64,000 nt of DNA from Lentisphaerae bacterium WC36 (GTDB lineage Bacteria; Verrucomicrobiota; Lentisphaeria; Victivallales; SZUA-371), in NCBI GenBank assembly GCA_020683205.1, contig CP085689.1, forward strand, positions 1,178,001 to 1,242,000, in the 5' to 3' direction. The first letter of the stretch is position 1; every line of letters starts with the position of its first letter. The notes under the pieces were generated by a model. That model was not told the DNA's origin. It did not search any database and saw only the letters and a program-made list of their open reading frames with translations. Below are positions 38,460-47,574 of this stretch, in pieces. Made by a program: the position numbers and the translations under genes.

Positions 38460-40403
38460 ATGTGTGGAATTGCAGGAATAATCGATTTTAAGAGAAATTT
38501 AACCGATGAAGAGGCCTTAAAAAATATTAATGATATGACAAATGCGATAAAGCATCGTGGTCCTAATGCTCATGGAGTTTTTTATGATGAAAAAAAAGGT
38601 GTTTCTCTTGGTCATCAAAGGTTAAAAATTATCGATATTTCTGCACATGCAAATCAACCATTTTTTAATCATGATAAATCTTTAGCAGTGATTTTTAATG
38701 GTGAAATATATAACTATCTAGAGCTTAAAAGTCAGCTTTTAAAGGAATTTGATTTTAAAACTTCTAGCGATACAGAAGTGTTGTTATATATGTATGAAAA
38801 GTATGGCAAACAGTGTGTGAATTATTTAAATGGAATGTTCGCTTTTGCCGTTTATGATATAAAAAAATCGACAGTTTTTCTTGCTCGAGATCGTTTTGGA
38901 CAGAAACCTTTATTTTATTTTTGTAAACATGATATTTTTGCTTTTGCTAGTGAATTGTCTGCTTTAAAAATCTTGGATTTTATGCCTCGAAAACTAAACA
39001 AACAGGCTTTGCATGATTATTTTTCATTGCAGTATATTTTGGAGCCTGCAACTGTTTATGAGGGGGTTTATAAGCTTCCAGCAGCTAGCTGTATGGAGAT
39101 TAAATTAAATTCTGCAAAAAATCAGCATCGTTATTCAGTTCAACGGTATTGGAAATTGAGTTTTGCTGAAAAGAATCAACTAATTACTTTTGATGAAGCT
39201 TCTGAGCATTTGAGATTGCTGTTAAATAATTCGGTTAAAAAACGTCTAGTTAGCGATGTGCCATTGGGAGCATTTTTGTCAGGAGGGATTGATTCAACAA
39301 TTATTTCGAACTTAATGACTGATAATTCTAATAATGATATTAATCTTTTTTCAATTGGTTTTGATGAAAAAAAATATGATGAGCAATCTTTTGCTAAAAT
39401 TGCGGTTGATGGAATAAAAAGAAATTTTAAAGATAAGGCTGATAGGGTTTCTTTTTATAGTAAAATTGTGACGCCAAATGATTTTGATTTGGTGAAAAAA
39501 ATGGTTAAACACTGTGGTGAACCTTATTCTGATGCATCTATTTTACCAACGGCTCTTTTAAGCGACTTTACAGCACAAAATGTCACTGTTGCTTTAAGTG
39601 GTGATGGTGCTGATGAGTTGTTTGCTGGTTATGATCGCTATTTGATTATGAAGTTATATCGGTTGCTTGATAAAATACCAACGGTTTTACGCAATTCAGT
39701 TGTGAAAACTTTAAAAGCATTGACTCCAAGTATGAAATCTGAGCGTAGTTTTAACGGTAAGCTACAACGGTTATTAAAAATAGCAGAAGCACCTCACAAA
39801 AGTCGTTACTTAGATATTATTTGTCGCTTTGATGAACAGCAAAAACTATCTTGTTATGGTGAAAGAATGCAAGATTTTTCTCATTATAGTACATTGAAAA
39901 TCATGGATAGTTTTTATTCTCAGTCTGATGCAGTTGATGAAGTAGAAAAAATTATGCAAACAGATATTAATAGTTATTTAAAAGGTGATATTTTAACTAA
40001 GGTAGACATTGCTTCTATGTCTGCGTCGTTAGAGGTTCGTAGTCCATTTTTGGATTATGAATTAGCGGAATTTGTTGCATCTTTGCCTCGTGAATTTAAG
40101 CAGCATAATTTCCAGAAAAAACATATCCTTAAAGAAGCGTATAAAGGTTTAATTCCTAAAGAGCTCTTAGGTCGTGCAAAAATGGGATTTGGTGTTCCTT
40201 TAGCCGCTTGGTTTAGAGGTAAATGGGATGGCGTTTTACGTGAAAACTTACTTAATGGTCAAGCTGTTGATAGTGGTTATTTTACAAGGAAATCAATCAA
40301 AGATTTAATTGTATCACATCAAAAAAATCAGAAAGATCATAGTTATGAGCTTTGGTCAATTTTAATTTTTGAACTTTTTTTGCAACTTGAAAAAGAAAGT
40401 TAA
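38460..40403 (+). CDS. asnB: Glutamine-hydrolysing asparagine synthetase
   Basis: The start must be 38460, so that Cys2 (MCGIAGIID) becomes the N-terminal nucleophile; an ATG two codons earlier is not used. The protein has 647 residues. The N-terminal class II glutaminase (about 1-200: RGPNAHG, FNGEIYNY, DRFGQKPL) passes ammonia to the C-terminal synthetase, whose ATP motif is FLSGGIDST (about 275) and which also shows LSGDGADELFAGYDRY. It makes asparagine from aspartate, or amidates a surface-polymer precursor, since AsnB paralogues do both. It ends the proC-to-asnB run. Confidence 0.93.
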   Translation: MCGIAGIIDFKRNLTDEEALKNINDMTNAIKHRGPNAHGVFYDEKKGVSLGHQRLKIIDISAHANQPFFNHDKSLAVIFNGEIYNYLELKSQLLKEFDFKTSSDTEVLLYMYEKYGKQCVNYLNGMFAFAVYDIKKSTVFLARDRFGQKPLFYFCKHDIFAFASELSALKILDFMPRKLNKQALHDYFSLQYILEPATVYEGVYKLPAASCMEIKLNSAKNQHRYSVQRYWKLSFAEKNQLITFDEASEHLRLLLNNSVKKRLVSDVPLGAFLSGGIDSTIISNLMTDNSNNDINLFSIGFDEKKYDEQSFAKIAVDGIKRNFKDKADRVSFYSKIVTPNDFDLVKKMVKHCGEPYSDASILPTALLSDFTAQNVTVALSGDGADELFAGYDRYLIMKLYRLLDKIPTVLRNSVVKTLKALTPSMKSERSFNGKLQRLLKIAEAPHKSRYLDIICRFDEQQKLSCYGERMQDFSHYSTLKIMDSFYSQSDAVDEVEKIMQTDINSYLKGDILTKVDIASMSASLEVRSPFLDYELAEFVASLPREFKQHNFQKKHILKEAYKGLIPKELLGRAKMGFGVPLAAWFRGKWDGVLRENLLNGQAVDSGYFTRKSIKDLIVSHQKNQKDHSYELWSILIFELFLQLEKES

Positions 40404-40410
40404 TTTTTTA

Positions 40411-40446
40411 TATAAAGTTATACCAATCCCTTAGTTTGACTTTATA
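40411..40446. terminator. Possible terminator between convergent genes
   Basis: TATAAAGT / ACTTTATA inverted repeat with a long loop, preceded by a T run on the plus strand side. The stem is AT-rich, so the call is weak. Confidence 0.35.
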
Positions 40447-40451
40447 GTGAT

Positions 40452-40631
40452 TTAATATGGAATTAGTTCAGTGTAGCTTTGCATTTTTATAATATTATTT
40501 TCAATTTTAATATCGGTTGTGGTTGTAATTTTAAACTGCGCGTCTTTTTTATTCAATAATTTATTGATGTCAGTTTCGATAACACTTAAAGAACCTAGGC
40601 AACTTTCTTCTACTAATTTAAACATTTTCAT
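40452..40631 (-). CDS. Small hypothetical protein
   Basis: A product of about 59 residues from the ATG that has GAGG 9 nt upstream (five codons inside the longest frame). No recognised domain. The sequence is mixed alpha/beta (SLSVIETDINKLLNKKDAQF, TTTTDIKIENNIIK), without signal peptide. It lies just downstream of a small HTH regulator on the same strand and may be its partner. Confidence 0.45.
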   Translation of the reverse strand: MKMFKLVEESCLGSLSVIETDINKLLNKKDAQFKITTTTDIKIENNIIKMQSYTELIPY

Positions 40632-40689
40632 AATAACAAACCTCACTGCTGTTTTTACAATTTACATAAAATTACAATAACTTAATTTT

Positions 40690-40905
40690 TTAGTACCTAC
40701 TACTATATTCAGAAATGATATCCATTTCGTCGAGAAGTAAAATGGGATTACATTTTAAAGCTTTTGCGTAACGACGTGCTGTTTTAACATTAATAATTCC
40801 CTTTTTAGCCATTACTGAAACTGCAGGCTGAGAAATATTCAAGCGTTTTGCTAGTTCAGCTTGAGAAATTTTTTTTATCGCAATCATATCATGCAATGCA
40901 CTCAT
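40690..40905 (-). CDS. Small XRE/Cro-type HTH regulator
   Basis: A protein of 71 residues, nearly all one HTH_3 domain: KKISQAELAKRLNISQPAVS (about 11-30) and a final helix TARRYAKALKCNP. AAGGAG lies upstream of the start. It probably represses its own operon. It is divergent from a second XRE gene across a 315-bp AT-rich gap, an arrangement like a phage or element switch. Confidence 0.85.
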   Translation of the reverse strand: MSALHDMIAIKKISQAELAKRLNISQPAVSVMAKKGIINVKTARRYAKALKCNPILLLDEMDIISEYSSRY

Positions 40906-41221
40906 TTTTCTACTACTCCTTACTTAATTTTATTTAGCGCTTAATTATATATGCGCCAATAATTACCTAAATAAATTTCTTCTGCTCATACCTCTAAAAT
41001 TGAAATTATAAAAGATGAATTATAAAAAATATTTTTAGAGATGAAATTAATATAAGACTTATTAAAATGCCACATTATATATGCCATTTTTAATTTATAT
41101 TATATGATAATTTAAGGCAATACTTAACTTTTTCAAGAAAAAAAAGCTAAATTTTAAACTTGAAATTTGAATAATTAAGTAATTACTTATATTTTATATA
41201 GAAATTTATAAGGAATCGATT
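40906..41221. promoter_or_regulatory. AT-rich region between divergent HTH genes
   Basis: No gene seen. It must contain promoters for both directions. A similar word occurs twice, TTATATATGCGCCA (about 40943) and TTATATATGCCA (about 41076), which may be operator copies for one of the flanking HTH proteins. Confidence 0.4.
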
Positions 41222-41992
41222 ATGAAAAAAATTTATAAAAAAAATCAATTTTCAAAGTTGTTAAAAAAACTAGCTAAAAGAAAATCTATTAAGCAATATG
41301 AATTAGCATTAGTTTTAGGTGTTTCTCAGTCTGCTATTTCGCAAATGCTAAATGGAAAAACTTTGCCATCACCGAAAGCATATATGAATCTCAAGCGTTT
41401 TTTAATGATCGAGGGAGAGGAAGAAATAATTTTGAATGAACTTTATACTGAAATAAAGACTAGTAGTTTTGACTCTATCGCTAATTATCATAATAAAAAT
41501 GGTAGGGCGATAGCAAAATATGAGCCTGGCAAAAGAGCCTGTATGTATAACTATGATATGTTAAAAGATATTAATAGGGATGATGATTTTTTGGCTGAAA
41601 ACTTAAATATTGGCAATCAATATGACTTTATGAATTTTTTATTATTGCAACGAAATATTTTAAAAGTTAATAGTTTTGAACTTGTTGATTTTGCTAGTGA
41701 TATCTGTAAAGATATTAAAAATAATCTTGTTTTTAAACTTGAAACTGACTATTATTCGCCTTATATTCCTAAAGATACTTTAATTTTTTTGCAAGAATGT
41801 AAAAGAATAAGTAGTATAAAGAATTTTAACCATATCATTGTGAAATTCTTTAATGATAATAACATTTATATTAAAATTATGTTAATTAAAAATGGTAAGC
41901 GATTACTGAAAAATTTTAACGACGACAAGATAGTTGAATGCAAAGATAATATTGAATGGGTAATTTTGATAAAAAGTTACTTTTTGAACTAA
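41222..41992 (+). CDS. XRE-type HTH regulator with LexA/CI-like C-terminal part
   Basis: A protein of 256 residues. The N-terminal HTH (about 16-65) includes IKQYELALVLGVSQSAISQM. The C-terminal part (about 175-255) has the spacing of S24/LexA-type repressors: SPYIPKDTLIFL, then IIVKFFNDNNIYIKIMLIKN. The catalytic Ser/Lys pair cannot be assigned with confidence. It may be a phage-type repressor that responds to stress, or a degenerate relative. It is divergent from the small XRE gene. Confidence 0.7.
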   Translation: MKKIYKKNQFSKLLKKLAKRKSIKQYELALVLGVSQSAISQMLNGKTLPSPKAYMNLKRFLMIEGEEEIILNELYTEIKTSSFDSIANYHNKNGRAIAKYEPGKRACMYNYDMLKDINRDDDFLAENLNIGNQYDFMNFLLLQRNILKVNSFELVDFASDICKDIKNNLVFKLETDYYSPYIPKDTLIFLQECKRISSIKNFNHIIVKFFNDNNIYIKIMLIKNGKRLLKNFNDDKIVECKDNIEWVILIKSYFLN

Positions 41993-42049
41993 AAATCTTT
42001 GTTTTTAATCATAGATACTATAATTAGTAATTTTTGAGAGGTGTACTTC

Positions 42050-42541
42050 ATGGCAAATAGGAAACCAAAGACAAATCAAGACCCTAGGGCGGTTACTTTA
42101 GGTAAAATAATTGAGTATATTCGCAAAGATCGCTCAATGACTCAAGGGGATTTGTTTAATAAATGTGGTGTTTCTGTTGCTTCTATTTCTGCTTATGAAC
42201 GTGGAGATCGTTATCCTAAAAGTAAGTTTTTACAGTTATTGTGTGATGCTTTAGAAGTTAATTATACAATTTTGATAAATCTTGTTCAAGAGCCCGTAAA
42301 AGCAATAGGTCCGGAAATAAAATACAACAAAGAAACTGGAAAAAAAGAGATAATAAACCCTGCTAAAGAAAAAATTGTAAAAAAAATTGATCCAATAGAG
42401 TGTGCAAAAAAAATAATTCTCAACTCTGAACGTGCAAGTAATAATCAAGAAAGTATTAATTTGCTTGTCAATAAGTTTAGTCTTTTAAGCGAAGAAAAGC
42501 AAAATGAAGTTTTTGAATTTATTGAAACTATTAATAACTAA
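42050..42541 (+). CDS. XRE-type HTH regulator
   Basis: I take the ATG at 42050, which has GAGAGGTG upstream; a GTG three codons earlier is also open. The protein has 163 residues. The HTH_3 domain spans about 15-70 (SMTQGDLFNKCGVSVASISA, YERGDRYPKSKFLQLLCDAL). A basic linker and a helical C-terminus follow. It is possibly a regulator of the neighbouring pilus operon, which begins 134 bp downstream on the same strand, or of the HTH cluster itself. Confidence 0.8.
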   Translation: MANRKPKTNQDPRAVTLGKIIEYIRKDRSMTQGDLFNKCGVSVASISAYERGDRYPKSKFLQLLCDALEVNYTILINLVQEPVKAIGPEIKYNKETGKKEIINPAKEKIVKKIDPIECAKKIILNSERASNNQESINLLVNKFSLLSEEKQNEVFEFIETINN

Positions 42542-42675
42542 AAAAGAAAATATTAAAAAATATCTATAATTTATAAAATAAAAAGTAACCAATAAACAAA
42601 AAAATACTATATTATTATAGTGATAATATTTTTGGTTATGCAACGCTTAACATAATTTAAGGATAAGATTTCAAG

Positions 42676-43467
42676 ATGAAACAAAAACTACTTTTATTAA
42701 TTGCGGTTCTATTAGGTGTACTTGCATTTGTTTTAACTGCAACAACAATTCAAAAAGCTAAAGAAAAAATTGAGTCTCAATTAATTAAGGTGCAGGTTAT
42801 TGAGCTGATAAAATCAATTAGCGAGGGAGAAAAATTTACTAGCGATCATTTAAAAGCAAAAATTTTGCCTGTGGGACGAAATTATTTTCGAGACACTAAA
42901 AATCTTCCTTACTCTGAAGTTAACCGTGTGATTGCTAGTAAGGCTGCAAAATCTTTTTCATCAGGTAAGATTATCAGTAGTTACGACTTAGATCGCGAAA
43001 CATTAAGGTTTGATGGCTTAAGTACAGAAATAAAATCTGGTAGTAGAGCTAAAACTATTGCTGTTGATGCAATTGCCTCAATTAATTATATGATAAAGCC
43101 AAAGGATAAGGTTGATATTATTGCAACCTTCCGCTTCCCTGATCAACGTGGAAATCAAGCTTTAGATACTATTACAATGACCTTGTTGCAAAATGTTACA
43201 GTTTTAGCTACGGGAGGACAAAGGCGTGCTTCTGAAACTCAAAGAAGAAGAGTTTCTTATAACACAGTGACTCTTCAATTGTTACCATCAGAAGTTGATA
43301 TGATTACTTTTGCTAGTCAGAAGGGCGTTTTGAGCTTAAGTTTGCGTAATCAAGAAGATGCTAGATTTGAAAAGAATACTCAGAGCATTAATTTTAAATA
43401 CTTACAAGAAAACATTAATGAATTCAATAAACGCCGTGAAGAACGCGCGATGGATGGAACGTTATAA
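42676..43467 (+). CDS. cpaB: Flp pilus assembly protein CpaB/RcpC
   Basis: A protein of 263 residues. One N-terminal membrane helix (about 4-22), then a SAF domain (about 40-105: ISEGEKFTSDHLKAKILPVG, AAKSFSSGKIISSYDL) and the RcpC beta domain (KSGSRAKTIAVDAIASINYM, KPKDKVDIIATF). CpaB is a periplasmic part of Tad pilus machines that probably interacts with the secretin. It heads the tad operon here; secretin (CpaC), CpaE and pilin genes are not in the window. Confidence 0.9.
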   Translation: MKQKLLLLIAVLLGVLAFVLTATTIQKAKEKIESQLIKVQVIELIKSISEGEKFTSDHLKAKILPVGRNYFRDTKNLPYSEVNRVIASKAAKSFSSGKIISSYDLDRETLRFDGLSTEIKSGSRAKTIAVDAIASINYMIKPKDKVDIIATFRFPDQRGNQALDTITMTLLQNVTVLATGGQRRASETQRRRVSYNTVTLQLLPSEVDMITFASQKGVLSLSLRNQEDARFEKNTQSINFKYLQENINEFNKRREERAMDGTL

Positions 43468-43540
43468 AAAATAATTCAAGTTTACTTTTAATTAATTATT
43501 AATATTTATAGAAAAGTTGTAAGATTTATAAAGGATACAA

Positions 43541-45316
43541 ATGTTAGAAATAAAAATACAACAAGGGCAAAACGAACCAATTACTGGGAAATTAGTTCCT
43601 GGTGTTTATTTGGCTGGGAGTGCTAATGACTGTCATATTCCTCTAGAGGGGGGAGCTGTTGCAAGTCACCAAGTTGAAATTATATACAAAGATAATGCAT
43701 TAACAATTCAAGATTTAAATAGTGGAATAGAAACTTTTGTTGATAAGTATAGATTAGAACCTAATGTGGTGTACGAGGTTAGCTTTGGTTCTGAAATAAC
43801 ATTTGGCGATGCAATTATTAATGTTATTGGGCTTGAATCAGAGGATTTTAATTTAGATTCTAATGATAAAAATGAAGGGAAAAGTTCGGAAGAATTGGAA
43901 AAAATTCGAGAAAATGAAGAGTTGTTAAATGAAGCAGCTAATAACGCAAATTCATCAACATTAGGTAGTAGATTTACCCAAGGAAATGATGATGAAGAAT
44001 TTCCAATTTTACAAATTTCTGGTATTCCTCTTGATGCTCGTCCGTTAGTTCAAAAAATAAAAAAACAAGCTCATGCTGAACTTTTAAAGCGATTAAATTT
44101 AAAAAAATTGGCTATGACAGGAATTTCTGAAGAGGAATTGGCGGATAAAGCACGTGTTACTATTCATGAAATTTTATCAGAACTAAGCATACCTTTACCA
44201 GATAAGGTTTCATTAAAAATTATCGAAAAAGAGTTAATCAATGAAGCTATTGGATTGGGTCCTTTAGAGATGTTAATTGAATTAACCGACATTACTGAAA
44301 TTATGGTGAATGGACCAAATAATGTTTACGTTGAATATCAAGGTAAACTATATAAAACTGACAGTGCATTTGCAGATGATTATCAAGTGCTAGCAGCTAT
44401 TGAGAGGATTGTTTCTCCATTGGGGCGTCGTATTGATGAAAGTTCACCAATGGTTGATGCTCGTTTGTCTGATGGATCAAGGGTTAATGCTATTATTCCT
44501 CCATTGTCTTTGGTTGGACCCTCAATTACAATTCGTAAGTTTTCAGCGGATCCCTTAACTAGTAATGATTTAATCAAATTTGGTTCAGCATCTCATGATA
44601 TTTTTGAATTTTTACAAGCGTGTGTAAAAGTTAGAAAAAATATTATTATTTCTGGTGGTACTGGCTCAGGTAAAACAACATTTTTGAATATATTGAGTAG
44701 CTTTTTGCCTAACTCAGAAAGGATTGTTACAATTGAAGATGCCGCGGAATTACAATTACGCCAAGATCATGTGGTGCGATTAGAGTCGCGTCCTGCAAAT
44801 ATTGAGGGTAAGGGGGAAATTTCAATTCGTGATTTGGTGAAAAATTCATTGCGGATGCGTCCCGACAGAATTGTGGTAGGAGAGTGTCGTGGTGGTGAAG
44901 CGCTTGATATGTTACAGGCTATGAATACAGGTCATGATGGCTCTTTAACAACTGTGCATGCGAATTCACCTCGTGATGCTTTAAGTCGATTAGAAACGTT
45001 AGTTTTGATGGCTGGATTTGATTTGCCATTGCGGGCAATTCGTGAACAAATTACATCGGCAGTGACAATTATTGTTCAGGTGAATCGTGAAAAAGATGGT
45101 AGTAGAAAGGTTACTAAAGTTAGCGAAATAACTAAAATGGAAGGTGAAATCATTACATTACAAGATATTTTTGTTTTTAAACATAAAGGATGGGATGAAA
45201 ATAATAAAATTATTGGTAGTCATGAGCCGACAGGTTCTGTGCCATCTTTTATGGAAGAGTTAGAGCGAGCAAATATAACTTTAGACATTAATATGTTTAA
45301 CCCAGGAGCTCATTAA
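43541..45316 (+). CDS. cpaF: Tad pilus ATPase CpaF with N-terminal FHA domain
   Basis: A protein of 591 residues. Residues about 1-100 form an FHA-like phosphothreonine-binding domain (GVYLAGSANDCHIPL, SHQVEIIYKD). A linker and the CpaF ATPase follow: Walker A GGTGSGKTT (about 370), Walker B region RPDRIVVGECRGGEALD (about 445) and HDGSLTTVHANSP. It powers assembly and retraction of the pilus at the inner membrane. Typical CpaF lacks FHA or has it as a separate gene, so the fusion suggests control by Ser/Thr phosphorylation. Its stop overlaps the tadB start by one base. Confidence 0.93.
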   Translation: MLEIKIQQGQNEPITGKLVPGVYLAGSANDCHIPLEGGAVASHQVEIIYKDNALTIQDLNSGIETFVDKYRLEPNVVYEVSFGSEITFGDAIINVIGLESEDFNLDSNDKNEGKSSEELEKIRENEELLNEAANNANSSTLGSRFTQGNDDEEFPILQISGIPLDARPLVQKIKKQAHAELLKRLNLKKLAMTGISEEELADKARVTIHEILSELSIPLPDKVSLKIIEKELINEAIGLGPLEMLIELTDITEIMVNGPNNVYVEYQGKLYKTDSAFADDYQVLAAIERIVSPLGRRIDESSPMVDARLSDGSRVNAIIPPLSLVGPSITIRKFSADPLTSNDLIKFGSASHDIFEFLQACVKVRKNIIISGGTGSGKTTFLNILSSFLPNSERIVTIEDAAELQLRQDHVVRLESRPANIEGKGEISIRDLVKNSLRMRPDRIVVGECRGGEALDMLQAMNTGHDGSLTTVHANSPRDALSRLETLVLMAGFDLPLRAIREQITSAVTIIVQVNREKDGSRKVTKVSEITKMEGEIITLQDIFVFKHKGWDENNKIIGSHEPTGSVPSFMEELERANITLDINMFNPGAH

Positions 45317-46212
45317 TGAATTTAGATGAATACATTGTAGAAATAGTTGCAGCAATATGTGCTGGAATTAGTATTGGTTTTGCTGCTTATTTAATTATTG
45401 ATTTTACTATAGTTGCTTCAAAGCGATATCGTGAACGTTATATTAATGAACGCGCAAATGACTTTGACGATTTGTTTATTCAATTGCCGACTGAGAAAGT
45501 ATTTGAAATTTCGTTATTATTTAGTTCAATGTTAGCTTTAATTAGTTCGGCTTTGTTATATTTTAAAATACAAGAATTTTCTATTATAGGCACTTGTCTA
45601 GTGTCATTTTTGACGGGGGGAGTTGGTTTTCTGATTCCAAAATTTATTTTAAAAAAACTTCGTATAAGAAGATTAATTAAGTTTAATTTACAGCTTGAAG
45701 ATGCGCTTAGTTCAATGAGTAGTTCCCTAAAAGCTGGTTTTAGTATTAATCAGGCACTTGAAGAAATAGCAAAAACTAATATCAATCCAATTTCGGTTGA
45801 GTTTAGACTTTTAATGCAAGAGATTAGGCTTGGTGTGTCTCTAGATGAAGCGTTACATAAAATGTGTAACAGGACTAAAAATAATGATTTTGAGTTGGTC
45901 GCCACAGCAATTATTACGGCGCGTCAAACAGGAGGTGAGTTAACAGCAATTTTTGATCGTTTAGCAGATATGATTAGAGAACGTAATCGTATTGGCAATA
46001 AGTTGCGAGCAATGACGGCAATGGGTAAAATGCAGGCAAATATTATCGGCTTGATGCCGTTTGTTTTGTTGGCAATTATTGGGCAAATAGCTCCAGGTAT
46101 GGTGACGTTCTTTTTTCAAACATTAATTGGTATTATGTTGTTAATAGTCTGTGTTATTTTGGTGATAACTGGTTTCTTCTTTATTAAGAAAATTTTAACT
46201 ATTGACATTTAG
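45316..46212 (+). CDS. tadB: Tad pilus membrane platform protein TadB
   Basis: A protein of 298 residues with a T2SF domain in the C-terminal half (LEDALSSMSSSLKAGFSINQ, ARQTGGELTAIFDRLADMIR). Membrane helices near 10-30, 65-85, 90-110 and two at the C-terminus. It forms the inner-membrane platform with TadC, driven by CpaF. It overlaps cpaF by one base and precedes tadC by 18 nt. Confidence 0.92.
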   Translation: MNLDEYIVEIVAAICAGISIGFAAYLIIDFTIVASKRYRERYINERANDFDDLFIQLPTEKVFEISLLFSSMLALISSALLYFKIQEFSIIGTCLVSFLTGGVGFLIPKFILKKLRIRRLIKFNLQLEDALSSMSSSLKAGFSINQALEEIAKTNINPISVEFRLLMQEIRLGVSLDEALHKMCNRTKNNDFELVATAIITARQTGGELTAIFDRLADMIRERNRIGNKLRAMTAMGKMQANIIGLMPFVLLAIIGQIAPGMVTFFFQTLIGIMLLIVCVILVITGFFFIKKILTIDI

Positions 46213-46230
46213 CGAAGAGGAATATTAATA

Positions 46231-47115
46231 ATGAAATTACAAATTTATATTTATTGTGCGTCACTTGCTACTGCAGGTGCAATTTTTTGCATTTTCTTGT
46301 GGTTTACTGACTTTGTTCGCAAATTGTCAATTGATAAAATTGAACTCACTGAGGAAGAGCAAAAAGAGATTCCAATTTTAATTAAACTCATGTTACCATT
46401 TAAATTAAATGTTATGTTTATTGCTCGAAGTAATAGTTTTGATTTTATACGTCAAGTTAGCCGTGACCAGTTGCTAATGTCTGGGTTTGATCAAGTCTTA
46501 GATGAACTTGATTTTGTTGCATCAAAAATTTTAGCGGTAATATTTGGACTTTTATGTGTTGTGGCATCATTTTTTGTATTGTCACCAATTTATGGTGTTA
46601 TTGTTGGCTCATTGTTGATGTTTTACCCTTCTTTATGGATTCGTTCGGTTATTAAAAAAAGACATTTACAAATAATGAAGGCTTTGCCAAATATTCTTGA
46701 TTTATTAACTTTATCAGTTGCTGCCGGTAAAGATTTTTTAACATCTTTACGTGATATTACAGCACGTAGAGAAAATGATGCTCTTAATGAAGAGTTAACA
46801 CGTACGCTACACGAAATTCAAATTGGGAAAAAACGTTCTGTTGCATTGCAAGACTTGTGTGACAGGGTTAAATTAAGTGATCTGACAACAATTATGAGTG
46901 CTGTAATAAAAGCTGAGGAACTTGGTGTTAGTGTTGGAGACATATTAAGGATTCAAAGCGACTTGCTGCGTTCCAAACGTTTTTCTTTAGCTGAAAAAAT
47001 GGCAAATGAAGCGCCTGTAAAAATTTTGTTTCCGATGGTGATATTTATTTTTCCTGTGGTATTTATAATTTTATTAGCACCATTAGCAATGCAGATTGCA
47101 GGTGTATTTAAATAG
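46231..47115 (+). CDS. tadC: Tad pilus membrane platform protein TadC
   Basis: A protein of 294 residues with GAAGAGGAA before the ATG. T2SF domain (about 150-280): ILDLLTLSVAAGKDFLTSL and IMSAVIKAEELGVSVGDILR. Membrane helices at the N-terminus, about 90-130, and at the C-terminus (FPMVIFIFPVVFIILLAPL). It partners TadB. Its last codons overlap the opening of the next frame. Confidence 0.92.
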   Translation: MKLQIYIYCASLATAGAIFCIFLWFTDFVRKLSIDKIELTEEEQKEIPILIKLMLPFKLNVMFIARSNSFDFIRQVSRDQLLMSGFDQVLDELDFVASKILAVIFGLLCVVASFFVLSPIYGVIVGSLLMFYPSLWIRSVIKKRHLQIMKALPNILDLLTLSVAAGKDFLTSLRDITARRENDALNEELTRTLHEIQIGKKRSVALQDLCDRVKLSDLTTIMSAVIKAEELGVSVGDILRIQSDLLRSKRFSLAEKMANEAPVKILFPMVIFIFPVVFIILLAPLAMQIAGVFK

Positions 47116-47140
47116 CAATAGCATTAAATTTGAAAAAATT

Positions 47141-47521
47141 ATGATTATTAATATGAATAAAAAGACTGTGGTTTCACATAAACCATTTTATGCTGTGAAT
47201 TTTTTCACAAGAGGTCGAGGTATGATCTGGCGAGAATTTGATGGCTTTGATGCGATGGTTTTTCGTGGTTGTTCTTCTATTCATATGCTTTTTATGAAAA
47301 TGCCTTTGGATGTGATATATTTAGATATTGATAATAAAATTTGTAAATTATCAGAAAATTTAAAACCATGGTGTTTTTTTGATGGACACCGCAAAGCTCG
47401 AGCGGTGATAGAATTACCCTCAGGGTCAATTAAATTAAGCAATTGTGAGGTTGGTGATTATTTAGATTTAGATGCTGTCTGGGATGATAATTTGGAATTA
47501 GAATTTTCAGAAAGTTTATAA
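47141..47521 (+). CDS. DUF192-family protein
   Basis: The frame opens at 47096 inside tadC; a start at 47141 or 47153 is more natural. The product has about 126 residues with the DUF192 pattern: FRGCSSIHMLFMKMPLDVIYLD, then LKPWCFF and AVIELPSGSI. The family has a small beta fold of unknown biochemical role and is often exported, though no signal peptide is seen here. Its place inside the pilus operon is a link to Tad function, or chance. Confidence 0.75.
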   Translation: MIINMNKKTVVSHKPFYAVNFFTRGRGMIWREFDGFDAMVFRGCSSIHMLFMKMPLDVIYLDIDNKICKLSENLKPWCFFDGHRKARAVIELPSGSIKLSNCEVGDYLDLDAVWDDNLELEFSESL

Positions 47522-47574
47522 ATACAGAAAAATTAATAAATTGATAGTAACACTTTTTAAAGAAGGATGATAAA

